Source: Lactococcus garvieae (lineage in GTDB: Bacteria > Bacillota > Bacilli > Lactobacillales > Streptococcaceae). From it: 64,000 bases of DNA. Positions 54,730 through 62,648 of this stretch are shown here, piece by piece. Within the stretch, counting starts at the first letter, position 1, and the number at the start of each line of letters is the position of its first letter. The position numbers and the translations under genes were made by a program. The notes below the pieces were generated by a model that saw only the letters and a list, made by a program, of their open reading frames with translations, made no database searches and had not been told where the DNA came from. Where the stretch lies: NCBI RefSeq assembly GCF_016027715.1, contig NZ_CP065691.1:777954-841953 (forward strand), in the 5' to 3' direction.

Positions 54730-55362
54730 TTGAAACTCACGAAAAGACAAACAGAAATTATTAATATTGTAAAGTCGGAACAGCCTATTAGTGGTGAAAG
54801 AATCGCTCAAAATCTTGGTTTAAGCCGCGCCACACTCAGAAATGACCTCTCCATACTTACGATGACGGGATTGCTCGATGCAAAGCCTAAAGTCGGTTAT
54901 TTTTATACAGGTCAAAAACTTCAACCTCTCTACTTAGAAAGTAGCTATGCGCAAAAAGTAGCGGAGTTTATGACCTCGCCCTTGATTATCGACCAGAGTC
55001 TATCTGTGTATGATGCAGCGACCAGTCTCTTTTTATATGATACTGGCAGTATCTACGTTAAAAATGAAGAGGGAGAACTTTCTGGACTTCTTTCGCGTAA
55101 AGATCTCCTTCGTTTTGCTATTACGGGAAATAATCTTGAGAAGACACCCGTTGCCGTTATCATGACAAGAATGCCTAACATTCATACAATCACGCCTAAT
55201 AAAACACTACTTGAAGCTGGAAATACACTCACGCGCTATGAAGTTGATAGCTTACCCGTAGTTGAAAAGGAAGGTTCTAAAAAAGTTATTGGAAAAATCT
55301 CTATCAAGCATATTATGAAAGCCTTTATACAAGCTGGCAACCAAATTCAAGATGAAAACTAA
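54730..55362 (+). CDS. ccpN: CcpN-like transcriptional repressor with CBS domains
   Basis: 210 residues, starting at TTG with an AAGGAG box 7 nt upstream. An N-terminal helix-turn-helix ('ISGERIAQNLGLSRATLRND', about 18-37) is followed by two CBS motifs (about 78-135 and 142-200). This is the CcpN/YqzB layout. In Bacillus CcpN represses gluconeogenic genes on glucose and reacts to ATP/ADP. Here it sits divergent from ppdK and upstream of the PPDK regulatory protein, so PEP/pyruvate metabolism is the target. Confidence 0.9.
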   Translation: MKLTKRQTEIINIVKSEQPISGERIAQNLGLSRATLRNDLSILTMTGLLDAKPKVGYFYTGQKLQPLYLESSYAQKVAEFMTSPLIIDQSLSVYDAATSLFLYDTGSIYVKNEEGELSGLLSRKDLLRFAITGNNLEKTPVAVIMTRMPNIHTITPNKTLLEAGNTLTRYEVDSLPVVEKEGSKKVIGKISIKHIMKAFIQAGNQIQDEN

Positions 55363-55371
55363 GGGGGAAAA

Positions 55372-56175
55372 ATGCAAAATATAAAGATTTATTTAATTAC
55401 AGACTCTGTAGGTGAAACGGCTAAAAAAACGATTTCAGCTGTGATCGCTCAATTTCCAACTGTAGATTTATCAGATATTCATCTTTATCCCTTTACTAAA
55501 GATAAAGAGTCGCTAATAGAGATTCTAAATGATGCTAGGAAAGAAAAGGCCATTGTGGCTATCACTTTGGTAGATAAGTCTTTAGTAAAAGTAGTTGAAA
55601 AATTTTCTAAAGACTATAAACTTCCTTTCGTTGACTTCATGTCTCCCCTTATTCACATTATCGAAGACATTTCGGGTGAGGAAGCGACTCAAGAATCTGG
55701 CAGTGTCCATCAGCTGAATCAAGCCTATTTTGATCGCGTAGCAGCTATCGAATTTGCGGTTAAGTATGACGATGGTAAGGATCCCAAAGGCTTTTTAAAT
55801 GCTGATATTGTTCTTCTCGGAGTATCACGTACCTCTAAAACGCCTCTTAGTATGTATTTAGCTAATAAAGGATATAAAGTTGCTAATCTCCCGATTATTC
55901 CTGAAGTTGAAGTTGCCAAAGAACTTTTCACAATTTCTCCAGCAAAAATTATTGGTTTGACGAGTAATCCCGAGAGTCTGAGTAATATTCGGAGTTTTAG
56001 AGAACAAACGTTAGGCTTGAAGACCAAATCAATGTATTCTAATGAAAAGCGTATACTTGAAGAACTCGCTTATGCAGAAGCACTCTTTGAGCAGCTTGGG
56101 ATTGCCACCATCGATGTGAGCCAACGTTCAATTGAGGAAAGCTCCATGCTGATCGAAAACATTATTCAAAAATAA
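55372..56175 (+). CDS. Pyruvate, phosphate dikinase regulatory protein (DUF299)
   Basis: 267 residues. 'IYLITDSVGETAKKTISAVI' at the N-terminus and the P-loop 'LLGVSRTSKTPLSMYLANKG' (~145-164) identify the PPDK/PEP-synthase kinase-phosphorylase. It inactivates PPDK by ADP-dependent phosphorylation of the Thr next to the catalytic His and reactivates it by phosphorolysis. 'GLTSNPESLSNIR' follows. It is 9 nt downstream of ccpN, and ppdK is divergent, so enzyme and transcriptional control are encoded together. Confidence 0.94.
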   Translation: MQNIKIYLITDSVGETAKKTISAVIAQFPTVDLSDIHLYPFTKDKESLIEILNDARKEKAIVAITLVDKSLVKVVEKFSKDYKLPFVDFMSPLIHIIEDISGEEATQESGSVHQLNQAYFDRVAAIEFAVKYDDGKDPKGFLNADIVLLGVSRTSKTPLSMYLANKGYKVANLPIIPEVEVAKELFTISPAKIIGLTSNPESLSNIRSFREQTLGLKTKSMYSNEKRILEELAYAEALFEQLGIATIDVSQRSIEESSMLIENIIQK

Positions 56176-56202
56176 AAAGCACTAAAGTGCTTTTTTTATT
56201 TT
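56173..56202 (+). terminator. Terminator after PPDK regulatory protein gene
   Basis: AAAAAGCAC/GTGCTTTTT stem with TAAA loop and T-run. Confidence 0.85.
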
Positions 56203-56297
56203 TTATATTACAGAAGCGTAAGTTTTCTCAGTAAAAAATCTTGTTAAAATAAGATAAAGATAAATAAACAATTTAATGAAAAAGGAACTTACACATA

Positions 56298-56894
56298 ATG
56301 AAAAAAGCATTTTGGCTTATCCCTGCCTTGGTCATCTTTATCGCTGGAGGATACTTCACAGTAAGTAAGGTTATAGAGGTATTTCATCAACCCGTACATG
56401 GTATCATTCTTTACAGTAGAGATAAAAGTAACCTCGATCAAGGTCTAAAAGAGAATCAACCCTCTATCAAAAATCATATCGATATCAAAGGCAAGTACAT
56501 TGAAAAAACAGATACATTAGTCCTTAACACAAACTCAGCAAAAAAATTGATAAAAGCAAAAGCCGTTAATAAAGTAAGCAAAAAGAATGATGAATATACT
56601 TTTAAACACATCCAATCCCTTTCAAAAACTCCTAGCTTATGGACAGCTAACTCCACAATAAAAAATATTTCAGACGAAAAAGGACAAAGATTCACTCCAG
56701 AAATAAATGAGTACGTCGTCTTAGGAGAATCAAGTATCACAAAGCAAACACTCATTCTAGATGAGAAAGATTTCCAACGTTTCCAAGCTCCTACTGAATA
56801 TCTTAGTGTGATCGAAGAAAAAAGAGATGCCGCGTATGCACTGACACACTATAAATTCGATAAGTCCCAAATTTTTAATTTCGACCAAAAATAA
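56298..56894 (+). CDS. Membrane-anchored extracellular protein, unknown family
   Basis: 198 residues. One N-terminal membrane helix ('FWLIPALVIFIAGGYFTVSK', ~5-24) and a soluble, lysine-rich remainder with no cysteine. It has a beta-strand-like pattern in 'FTPEINEYVVLGESSITKQT'. I do not recognise it. AAAGGAA ribosome site, own terminator, so a free-standing gene. Exported orientation is inferred from the positive N-terminus. Confidence 0.72.
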   Translation: MKKAFWLIPALVIFIAGGYFTVSKVIEVFHQPVHGIILYSRDKSNLDQGLKENQPSIKNHIDIKGKYIEKTDTLVLNTNSAKKLIKAKAVNKVSKKNDEYTFKHIQSLSKTPSLWTANSTIKNISDEKGQRFTPEINEYVVLGESSITKQTLILDEKDFQRFQAPTEYLSVIEEKRDAAYALTHYKFDKSQIFNFDQK

Positions 56895-56907
56895 ATCCAA
56901 TGATACG

Positions 56908-56944
56908 AAAAAACTCTTCATTCTATTGAAGAGTTTTATATTTT
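56908..56944. terminator. Terminator after the 198-residue exported protein gene
   Basis: Stem AAAACTCTTCA/TGAAGAGTTTT with a short loop and T-rich tail. Confidence 0.8.
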
Positions 56945-56994
56945 AAAGACAGAAACTTCGTCCATTACCTTAAAATTGCTTTTGTTGTATCATA

Positions 56995-57474
56995 CTAAGC
57001 ATTTGCTTTCAATTTCTTGACCAAAAAAGTCCCAACACTCCAAAGCAATAAGGCAATAATAACAAAAAGAATCAATAAACCAATAGATCCGTTAGCAATA
57101 GATCGGAAAAGGGTAAGTCCACCAAAAGCATAGACAAAGCCCCAGATTAAATAGCCGGGAAGTGCTACAAGTGTATACTTACTCCACTTCCAATCCAGCA
57201 TTCCTGCTCCAAGCTGCACCACCGTTTGGAAGCCCACAGTCAAAAAACTTAGTGGGATAACTGGCCAGCCGTATTTTTGTAATGCCATCATTCCTGCTTG
57301 ATTTTCTTCGGACTTCTCCGCATTTTGACCCCATTTTGTCTTTAGCAGCCCCATATGAATGAGTTTCCCTAGACCAAAGGTCATCTGTGCCCTAAAGAAA
57401 ACAACTATAAACAAAAACAAAGTGGCCTGCCAGAGTGGCAAACTTGCCACCCAATCCAGCATCTTTTCAACCAT
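56995..57474 (-). CDS. DedA/VTT-like small membrane protein
   Basis: 159 residues, four to five membrane segments. 'FRAQMTFGLGKLIHMGLLKT', 'KYGWPVIPLSFLTVGFQTVV' and 'YTLVALPGYLIWGFVYAFGG' follow the pattern of DedA/SNARE-associated (VTT) proteins, where a P-x-x-R/F-type loop and a G-x-x-x-W helix are conserved. Relatives flip lipids or support membrane homeostasis. Lone gene with AGGAG box; assignment is tentative. Confidence 0.65.
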   Translation of the reverse strand: MVEKMLDWVASLPLWQATLFLFIVVFFRAQMTFGLGKLIHMGLLKTKWGQNAEKSEENQAGMMALQKYGWPVIPLSFLTVGFQTVVQLGAGMLDWKWSKYTLVALPGYLIWGFVYAFGGLTLFRSIANGSIGLLILFVIIALLLWSVGTFLVKKLKANA

Positions 57475-57588
57475 CTGTTTTACTCCTCTTATTTTACATC
57501 AGCTCCATAAACAAGCTACTTACTATTGAAACATAAAATATAAAAAAGTTAAACTTTTTTGTTTTGGCCTTCACAAAGTATGCGGAAC

Positions 57589-58038
57589 TCATCTGTCCAT
57601 TTTTTTCATATAAAGGATAGGATAAGGTAAACCTTGTTCATCTGTTTCTGTTCTTTTATAGCAGCTGAAGCCCATGTGTTCATAGAAACCCTTGGCTTCA
57701 GGGTTTTGTTCATTAACTGTTAATCTATTTACTTTATAGGTCTTCATACCGTATTCTAGTAGCTTTCGTCCTAGACCTTGTCCTCGGAATGTTGGCGCAA
57801 CAAATAGCATCTCCAGCTGTTGTTCCGCAATCCCCATAAAGGCAAGTGGCCTCCCCTTATCATTTTCCAAAACAATCAAATGTGGTATTGCCATAATCGC
57901 CCCAGGGACAAATTGTTTAATGGTCGTTATTTCTTTGGAAGAGAGAAAATGATGTGTCTTTCGGACCGACGCTTCCCAAATTTCTAGAAGAGATTGGGTG
58001 AGTGCCTCACTTCTTTTTTCAACCGTTTTTATTTTCAT
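57589..58038 (-). CDS. GNAT family N-acetyltransferase
   Basis: 149 residues. The acetyl-CoA site is 'LFVAPTFRGQGLGRKLLEYG' (~88-107, R/Q-x-x-G-x-G/A), followed by 'RLTVNEQNPEAKGFYEHMGF', the usual end of the fold. N-terminal 'IWEASVRKTHHFLSSKEIT' is found in YafP-like members. The substrate is unknown. AAGAGG ribosome site. Confidence 0.87.
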   Translation of the reverse strand: MKIKTVEKRSEALTQSLLEIWEASVRKTHHFLSSKEITTIKQFVPGAIMAIPHLIVLENDKGRPLAFMGIAEQQLEMLFVAPTFRGQGLGRKLLEYGMKTYKVNRLTVNEQNPEAKGFYEHMGFSCYKRTETDEQGLPYPILYMKKMDR

Positions 58039-58167
58039 TTTTAACCTCTTTCATAATTTATTATACTAAAAAAGCCCTCACAAAGTGAAAGCTTCGGAAT
58101 TTTATAAAAAGTTTGTTGGCGCAGAGCGTCTAACTCTCATTTCTAAAAAGAAGGAGTCTCGGTGTCC

Positions 58168-58602
58168 TTAGTTTTTGACAACAATAACATTGCAAGGCGA
58201 ATGGTTGATCACGTAATTTGTTGTTGAGCCGACTAATAAGCGATCAAACATATCAGTACCTGTTGCCCCAATAACAATCAAATCAATATTATTTTCTTCG
58301 TCTTCTGCAAAATTAACAATTCTTAATTTCGGTTTGCCAGCTATTTCGTACGTTTCATAGTCAACTTGCTGTCGTATGATATCTGCACAATTTTCTAGAA
58401 TATCTTTCGCAAGCTGATCCAATCCTGGTGTTTCTAAAACGCCTTTGTGAACTGCCCCATAATACTTGTTAATGTCCTTCACCGTAAGCACATGCAGCTT
58501 CCCATGGTTGAGTCGAGCAATACGCACTGCTTCATCAACTGCTTTATAGGACTGTTCTGAGCCATCAACTGGCACCAAAATATTTTTATAGTAATCAGCC
58601 AT
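58168..58602 (-). CDS. Universal stress protein (UspA family)
   Basis: 144 residues. 'NILVPVDGSEQSYKAVDEAV' at the N-terminus and the ATP-binding motif 'VIGATGTDMFDRLLVGSTTN' (G-x2-G-x9-G-S/T-x-N) at the C-terminus. Such proteins bind ATP and accumulate under starvation or oxidative stress. AAAGGAGG box. The next gene upstream (58803-59228) is a paralogue. Confidence 0.92.
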   Translation of the reverse strand: MADYYKNILVPVDGSEQSYKAVDEAVRIARLNHGKLHVLTVKDINKYYGAVHKGVLETPGLDQLAKDILENCADIIRQQVDYETYEIAGKPKLRIVNFAEDEENNIDLIVIGATGTDMFDRLLVGSTTNYVINHSPCNVIVVKN

Positions 58603-58715
58603 AGTAATTCCTCCTTTTAAACTTCTTATCTATACTTCTATTGTACATTTTATTCTTTCAAAAACGAAATTATTTCTCTCTAAAGGAAGCATTGTTTTTT
58701 ACTTGTTTATTATAT

Positions 58716-58740
58716 AAAAAATGCCCACCTTAGTGGACAC
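58716..58740 (-). terminator. Terminator after second universal stress protein gene
   Basis: Stem TGTCCAC/GTGGGCA (one G-U pair) with TAA loop and U6 on the minus strand. Confidence 0.75.
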
Positions 58741-58802
58741 ATCGAAAGAGTATGATTCACGTATTTTGTTGAAAGTTATCTCAACTGCACAGTCCGTCTT
58801 TC

Positions 58803-59228
58803 TTATTTTACAACAAGGACATTACATGGTGCATGATTAACAACAAATTGTGTAGTTGAACCTAAAACCAGCTTATTAATCATACCTGCACCAGTTGCAC
58901 CCATGACAATCAAATCAAACTTATGGTCTTCAGCAAATTGAACAATCATATGTTTGGGCGCACCTACAAGTTCATAGGTGTCAAAGTCCACTTCTTCCCC
59001 AATAATTTCAGAAGTTTTCTTCAAAATATCATGAGCAATCAAATCAATCTCTGGATTTTCAACCAAGCCAAAGCCTGTCATGCCATAGTGATGTTCCAGC
59101 TCTTTCACAGTTACAATATGGAGTTTTGCTTCTTTTCTCTTAGCCAAATCTATTGCTTCATGTACTGCATTATAAGACTGCTCTGAGCCATCGACCGCGA
59201 CTAAGACATTGCTATATTCTTTTTCCAT
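58803..59228 (-). CDS. Universal stress protein (UspA family), paralogue
   Basis: 141 residues from ATG 59228 (GGAGG box 8 nt upstream; the ATG 15 nt earlier lies on this box). 'NVLVAVDGSEQSYNAVHEAI' and 'VMGATGAGMINKLVLGSTTQ' match the neighbouring protein, though the final N of the nucleotide motif is Q here. About half the residues agree with the 144-residue paralogue, so this is a tandem duplication separated by a terminator. Confidence 0.92.
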   Translation of the reverse strand: MEKEYSNVLVAVDGSEQSYNAVHEAIDLAKRKEAKLHIVTVKELEHHYGMTGFGLVENPEIDLIAHDILKKTSEIIGEEVDFDTYELVGAPKHMIVQFAEDHKFDLIVMGATGAGMINKLVLGSTTQFVVNHAPCNVLVVK

Positions 59229-59388
59229 TCTAAGTACCTCCATCTAACATTTTTACCTAACTCTATTATCACTCTTTCCATATATAAATTCAAGTCATTT
59301 AATAACGAAGGTCTAAATTTAAGAGATTCTCTTCTTTTTCTTGATGTTCAAATAATAACGGTTCTCTAGCACTGCTAGGGTAGCTTTT

Positions 59389-59417
59389 TTGTCCTTTTAT
59401 GACGAATATGATACAAT
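59389..59417 (+). promoter_or_regulatory. Promoter of the HicB-like gene
   Basis: -35 TTGTCC, 17-nt spacer, -10 TACAAT, with a ~65-nt leader that contains the direct repeat TTCGTTATG-TTCGTTAT. Confidence 0.55.
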
Positions 59418-59487
59418 ATGAATATGGAATTTCGTTATGTTCGTTATAGTGTCCTTTCGTCAACATTAAAAGAAAGGAGAATGCATT

Positions 59488-59643
59488 ATGACATTCACTA
59501 ACAAAAATAAAAATTTCAAGTATACTGTATCTCTTGATACTTCAAAAGATCTTTTTAAAGTATTTTTGGCTAATGATCCAAATATTTACGCTCTCGGTCG
59601 TACTATTGAAGAAGCAATGCACAACTTGGAAGAATTAGCATAA
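59488..59643 (+). CDS. 51-residue HicB-like protein
   Basis: Missed by length filters. A good AAGGAG box lies 8 nt before the ATG. After 'NFKYTVSLDTSKDLFKVFLA' the text 'LGRTIEEAMHNLEELA' matches the final strand-helix of the HicB/partial RNase H-like fold (usually 'GDTLEEALENI'). No HicA toxin gene is adjacent, and the DNA-binding tail of full HicB proteins is absent, so it is an orphan of unknown function. Confidence 0.65.
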   Translation: MTFTNKNKNFKYTVSLDTSKDLFKVFLANDPNIYALGRTIEEAMHNLEELA

Positions 59644-59678
59644 GGAGCTCATAGCAATGGATGAACATTCCTCGTGAT

Positions 59679-59715
59679 GGTATCTACTTCAACGTTTAAG
59701 TAGGTGCCTTTTTTT
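59679..59715 (+). terminator. Terminator after HicB-like gene
   Basis: GGTATCTACTT pairs with AAGTAGGTGCC (one mismatch) and is followed by T7. Confidence 0.8.
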
Positions 59716-59802
59716 GTGTAAAAATCTTTGGAAACTCTTTTATTTTTTAGAAAAATATGTTTTAATTACATCATAAATATCCTATAGAAAAGAGACTGTA
59801 AA

Positions 59803-60240
59803 ATGATTTCACAAAACATTCATAAAGCAATGCTTAGAGCTAATCAAGTTCGTCCTCTAGATAATGGCTTTCCTTATCTGGCAGAATGTTTAAGGCAAGA
59901 AGGAATCATCAAAAACATTTGGCATCTGCCTTCTTGTGATAGCTTTTACTTTTCTGAGTCAGAATCACTTGTTAATCCCGGAAATCCTTTAATCGGACGT
60001 GTCGGCCCTTGCCCAAGCTTTAATCAATCTGCTCTTGTTCAAGCATTACGAGCTGATCAAGCAGGAAAGATAACTTTTCCTGAATTTTTGCTTCAGGCTT
60101 GGAAAGCTGGGGTGATTCGTTACGAAGTCGACTTCATCCAACGTCATGTTACTTACTATGGTGCTTTTGGAGAAACATACAAGGAAGATTATCCTCCTAT
60201 TGAGCTTGAAGCTTCTTCTACTGAAAAAATTTTAAATTAG
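59803..60240 (+). CDS. DUF1398 (YbcV-like) protein
   Basis: 145 residues. The second half 'LLQAWKAGVIRYEVDFIQRH' plus 'VTYYGAFGETYKEDYPPIEL' matches DUF1398 members, which are small soluble proteins of unknown role. No membrane segment or signal. AAAAGAG region upstream of the ATG, own terminator. Confidence 0.78.
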   Translation: MISQNIHKAMLRANQVRPLDNGFPYLAECLRQEGIIKNIWHLPSCDSFYFSESESLVNPGNPLIGRVGPCPSFNQSALVQALRADQAGKITFPEFLLQAWKAGVIRYEVDFIQRHVTYYGAFGETYKEDYPPIELEASSTEKILN

Positions 60241-60242
60241 AG

Positions 60243-60272
60243 AAAAAGTCCCTGTATGAGCAAGGACTTTTA
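60243..60272 (+). terminator. Terminator after DUF1398 gene
   Basis: AAAAAGTCC/GGACTTTT stem with ~12-nt loop and T/A-rich tail. Confidence 0.72.
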
Positions 60273-60340
60273 TATATGAGCTTTAATACAAAAAGATGAA
60301 AATTAAACTATCTGGAAGGTATGTTATTTTAACAGAAGTT

Positions 60341-60369
60341 TTGCTTCTCTTCTTAATTTTTGTTAAAAT
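60341..60369 (+). promoter_or_regulatory. Promoter A of the tandem micro-peptides
   Basis: TTGCTT, exactly 17 nt, then TAAAAT preceded by TG (TGTTAAAAT, extended -10). The ATG of the peptide starts 6 nt after the -10 hexamer, so transcription would begin at or next to the ATG. Confidence 0.7.
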
Positions 60370-60375
60370 TCATCT

Positions 60376-60483
60376 ATGATAAAAATTTATTTAAAAGCAC
60401 TGGTTCAGGCCTTGCTTATTATAGCGGTTTGCTTACTGTGCCTTATTTATATTGGTACGAAAATGTTGAAATTTATTGCGTAG
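60376..60483 (+). CDS. Leaderless 35-residue hydrophobic peptide A
   Basis: MIKIYLKALVQALL and then 'IIAVCLLCLIYIGTKMLKFI': a short basic start, one membrane helix and a basic end, as in small membrane peptides or type I toxins. There is no ribosome-binding sequence. Instead an extended -10 promoter lies 6 nt before the ATG. Peptide B, 58 nt downstream, has the same layout, size, start and promoter. The duplication supports that both are real genes. Function unknown. Confidence 0.6.
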   Translation: MIKIYLKALVQALLIIAVCLLCLIYIGTKMLKFIA

Positions 60484-60506
60484 TCATGCTACTCTTAAGC
60501 CAGCCT

Positions 60507-60535
60507 TTGCTTATATGTTTTATTTTTGCTAAACT
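60507..60535 (+). promoter_or_regulatory. Promoter B of the tandem micro-peptides
   Basis: TTGCTT, 17 nt, TAAACT preceded by TG, with the ATG 6 nt after the hexamer: the same geometry as promoter A. Confidence 0.7.
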
Positions 60536-60541
60536 TTAGTT

Positions 60542-60643
60542 ATGGTTAAAATTTTATTTACCTCTATTATTAAGGCAGCAATTGCTCTTTTTATTATCAT
60601 TTCTTTTGGAATGTTGATGTTAAACTTCTTACCGGTGATGTAA
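60542..60643 (+). CDS. Leaderless 33-residue hydrophobic peptide B
   Basis: MVKILFTSIIKAAIALFI followed by 'IISFGMLMLNFLPVM': basic first residues and a single membrane helix, the paralogue of peptide A (M-x-K-I at the start, helix from residue ~10). It lacks a ribosome site, and the predicted transcription start falls on the ATG. The gene is followed by a terminator. Function unknown. Confidence 0.6.
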   Translation: MVKILFTSIIKAAIALFIIISFGMLMLNFLPVM

Positions 60644-60651
60644 GAGACACG

Positions 60652-60682
60652 TAAGTATCGGATAAAATTCCGATACTTTTTC
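60652..60682. terminator. Bidirectional terminator between peptide B and CDF gene
   Basis: AAGTATCGG/CCGATACTT stem with an 8-nt loop and T5. Confidence 0.85.
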
Positions 60683-60689
60683 TTTGGCC

Positions 60690-61568
60690 TTATTTATCTG
60701 GCGCGGGTTCAACATGAACATCTGTATCAAAAATTTCAAATTTCTCAGACAACTGTTGCTCTATATTTTCTGTTATCAAATGACTTTCTTTAACAGATAG
60801 ATGAGGATCTACATATATAACTACATCTAGAAAAATACTTGCACCATAATTTCTGCCCCGAAGAACTGGGACACCCTTAACTCCGGGAATCTTTAAAATG
60901 TATTGCTTGTATTTTTCCAGCTCTTCTTCTGGAAACCCATCCGATAGGGTGAAACTACTCTCTTTAAAAATCTCTACTGCTGTTTTTATGATAATCACTC
61001 CAATAACAAAGGCAGCGATAGTATCTAAAACATAAAAATGTATATAAGAAGCTCCTATAGCTATGGCAGTACCAATCGAAGTATAGGCGTCACTCAAATT
61101 GTCTTTTGCTGCTGCCATTAAAGCCTGAGAATTTACTTTCTGAGCCAATCGTTTATTATAAATATAAACAAATATCATAACTATAGCTGAACCGATTCCA
61201 ATAAATGCTGATAGAGGGTTGGGAGGTGTAAAAGAGTTATTTACTATTTTTTCAAAGGAAGAATACAAGACTTCAATACCGACCATAAGCATAATAAATG
61301 AAGTGACCATACTTGCAATATTTTCAAACTTCCAATGCCCGTATCGGTGATTTTCATCTTTAGGTTTACGAGCAAGTTTTAGGCCGATTAATACAGATAA
61401 AGAGGCGATGACATCAGTGAAGTTATTTAAGCCATCAGCTCTCAGAGCTTGTGAATTTGCGTATAAACCGATGAAAAATTTGGCAAAGGCTAAAACGATA
61501 TAAGCTAAAATACTAATCCAAGCACCTCGCTCTGCAGCCTTCAGTTCCTTATATCTTTTATTTTCCAT
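60690..61568 (-). CDS. Cation diffusion facilitator (CDF) metal exporter
   Basis: 292 residues. Six membrane segments in ~12-190: 'LRADGLNNFTDVIASLSVLI' (helix 2, metal site with N/D) and 'AAKDNLSDAYTSIGTAIAIG' (helix 5, D-x-x-x-D). The loop 'ENHRYGHWKFE' is typical. The cytoplasmic C-terminal domain (~205-292) ends with 'FDTDVHVEP', a ferredoxin-like metal-binding fold. CDFs export Mn, Zn or Fe; the DNxxD pattern is closer to Mn-type members such as MntE, but the metal is not certain. AGGAG box. Confidence 0.92.
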   Translation of the reverse strand: MENKRYKELKAAERGAWISILAYIVLAFAKFFIGLYANSQALRADGLNNFTDVIASLSVLIGLKLARKPKDENHRYGHWKFENIASMVTSFIMLMVGIEVLYSSFEKIVNNSFTPPNPLSAFIGIGSAIVMIFVYIYNKRLAQKVNSQALMAAAKDNLSDAYTSIGTAIAIGASYIHFYVLDTIAAFVIGVIIIKTAVEIFKESSFTLSDGFPEEELEKYKQYILKIPGVKGVPVLRGRNYGASIFLDVVIYVDPHLSVKESHLITENIEQQLSEKFEIFDTDVHVEPAPDK

Positions 61569-61774
61569 ATGCTTATCTCCTCTGAAAAAAGTAGTCTTTC
61601 CATTGTATCATTCCGAAATGATATTCCAAAATAAAATGTTGCTTAAAATTAATAAAAGAATCTTTTAACTTTAAACTTGCCTATATTTTTCATTTGTATT
61701 ATCTCCATTCTTTATACCGAAAACGCAAACCTGTATTCGACTCATATGGTATAATTATAACAGGAGATTAAATT

Positions 61775-62527
61775 ATGAAAAAAATTATTTTAACATTTAT
61801 GCCCTTTATTTTATTGGTTGGATGTGGTACTAAGACAAAAGATGATACATCTAATTTTGCTCAAGAAAGTCAGGAGCCTTCCAAGTCTTCTGCTATCTCA
61901 CCAAGCACAGCTCCCAGTTCCACATCCAAAAGTTCACCGTCAAGCATCGAAGAGAAAAGCTATCCCGTATCCTTAGAGAAATTCTTAAAAGGTGATTACT
62001 CAACCTTTTATGGAGCTTATAAAAGCAGCACGGGAGAGAAATTAATAATCACTCCAAATAATATCGAATATTATTCTAATGAAGAAAAAGATGTGGGGCC
62101 AGTTATCATTAATGAAAGCACCTTTAAGTCTAAAACAGATACTCCACCTTTCACACAAATCTATCAATTCAACAAAGGACAAGTTGAAATAAATTTCAAT
62201 GAAGCGGCGAGCAAGATTGAAGAAATACGCATCACTGATAGCAGTGCTGCCCCTACTACTTTTACATTTGCTGCGCGGTTAGATACTCGTAATTTTACTG
62301 AGGAAACGGCTCTTAACTATCTAAAATCTTATTTTGCCGACCCTGATATACTTTACGGAGCGCAAAAACAAGACAATTCAGTTATCATTGATATCCATAT
62401 TAAAAAATGGGTTGAAAATGGTGGTAGTGGTACCGCTGGTATATATCAAGTTCTGCCTGATGGCACTTTTTATCTCGTTCACTATGATGCTACTACGAAT
62501 ACATATATACCATATAATTACAACTAG
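61775..62527 (+). CDS. Lipoprotein with DUF6287-like domain
   Basis: 250 residues. Lipobox LLVGC (Cys17) gives an exported lipoprotein, followed by a Ser/Pro/Lys-rich spacer (~25-60). The DUF6287-type motif 'FLKGDYSTFYGAYKSSTGEK' (~68-87) is shared with the divergent neighbour at 62649. The C-terminal half ('TGIYQVLPDG'-like 'GTAGIYQVLPDGTFYLVHYD') may be a second small domain. AGGAG box. Function unknown. Confidence 0.82.
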   Translation: MKKIILTFMPFILLVGCGTKTKDDTSNFAQESQEPSKSSAISPSTAPSSTSKSSPSSIEEKSYPVSLEKFLKGDYSTFYGAYKSSTGEKLIITPNNIEYYSNEEKDVGPVIINESTFKSKTDTPPFTQIYQFNKGQVEINFNEAASKIEEIRITDSSAAPTTFTFAARLDTRNFTEETALNYLKSYFADPDILYGAQKQDNSVIIDIHIKKWVENGGSGTAGIYQVLPDGTFYLVHYDATTNTYIPYNYN

Positions 62528-62562
62528 GCAGTCTACCTCCAAGTTTGTAGTCTTTAGCTGAT

Positions 62563-62592
62563 AAAAAAATCACATATTGTATGTGATTTTTT
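62563..62592. terminator. Bidirectional terminator between the two lipoprotein genes
   Basis: AAAAAATCACATA/TATGTGATTTTTT stem with a 3-nt loop. Confidence 0.85.
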
Positions 62593-62648
62593 CTTTTATA
62601 TATGGAAAATTAGTTTCTATAAAAGTAATCAGCAGCAGGGCTATTAAA

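Noticed and set aside
59350-59388. Terminator at the CTAGCA/TGCTAG element upstream of the HicB-like promoter
   Set aside because: The palindrome leaves no viable loop and the flanking stem is weak, so termination is not supported by sequence alone.
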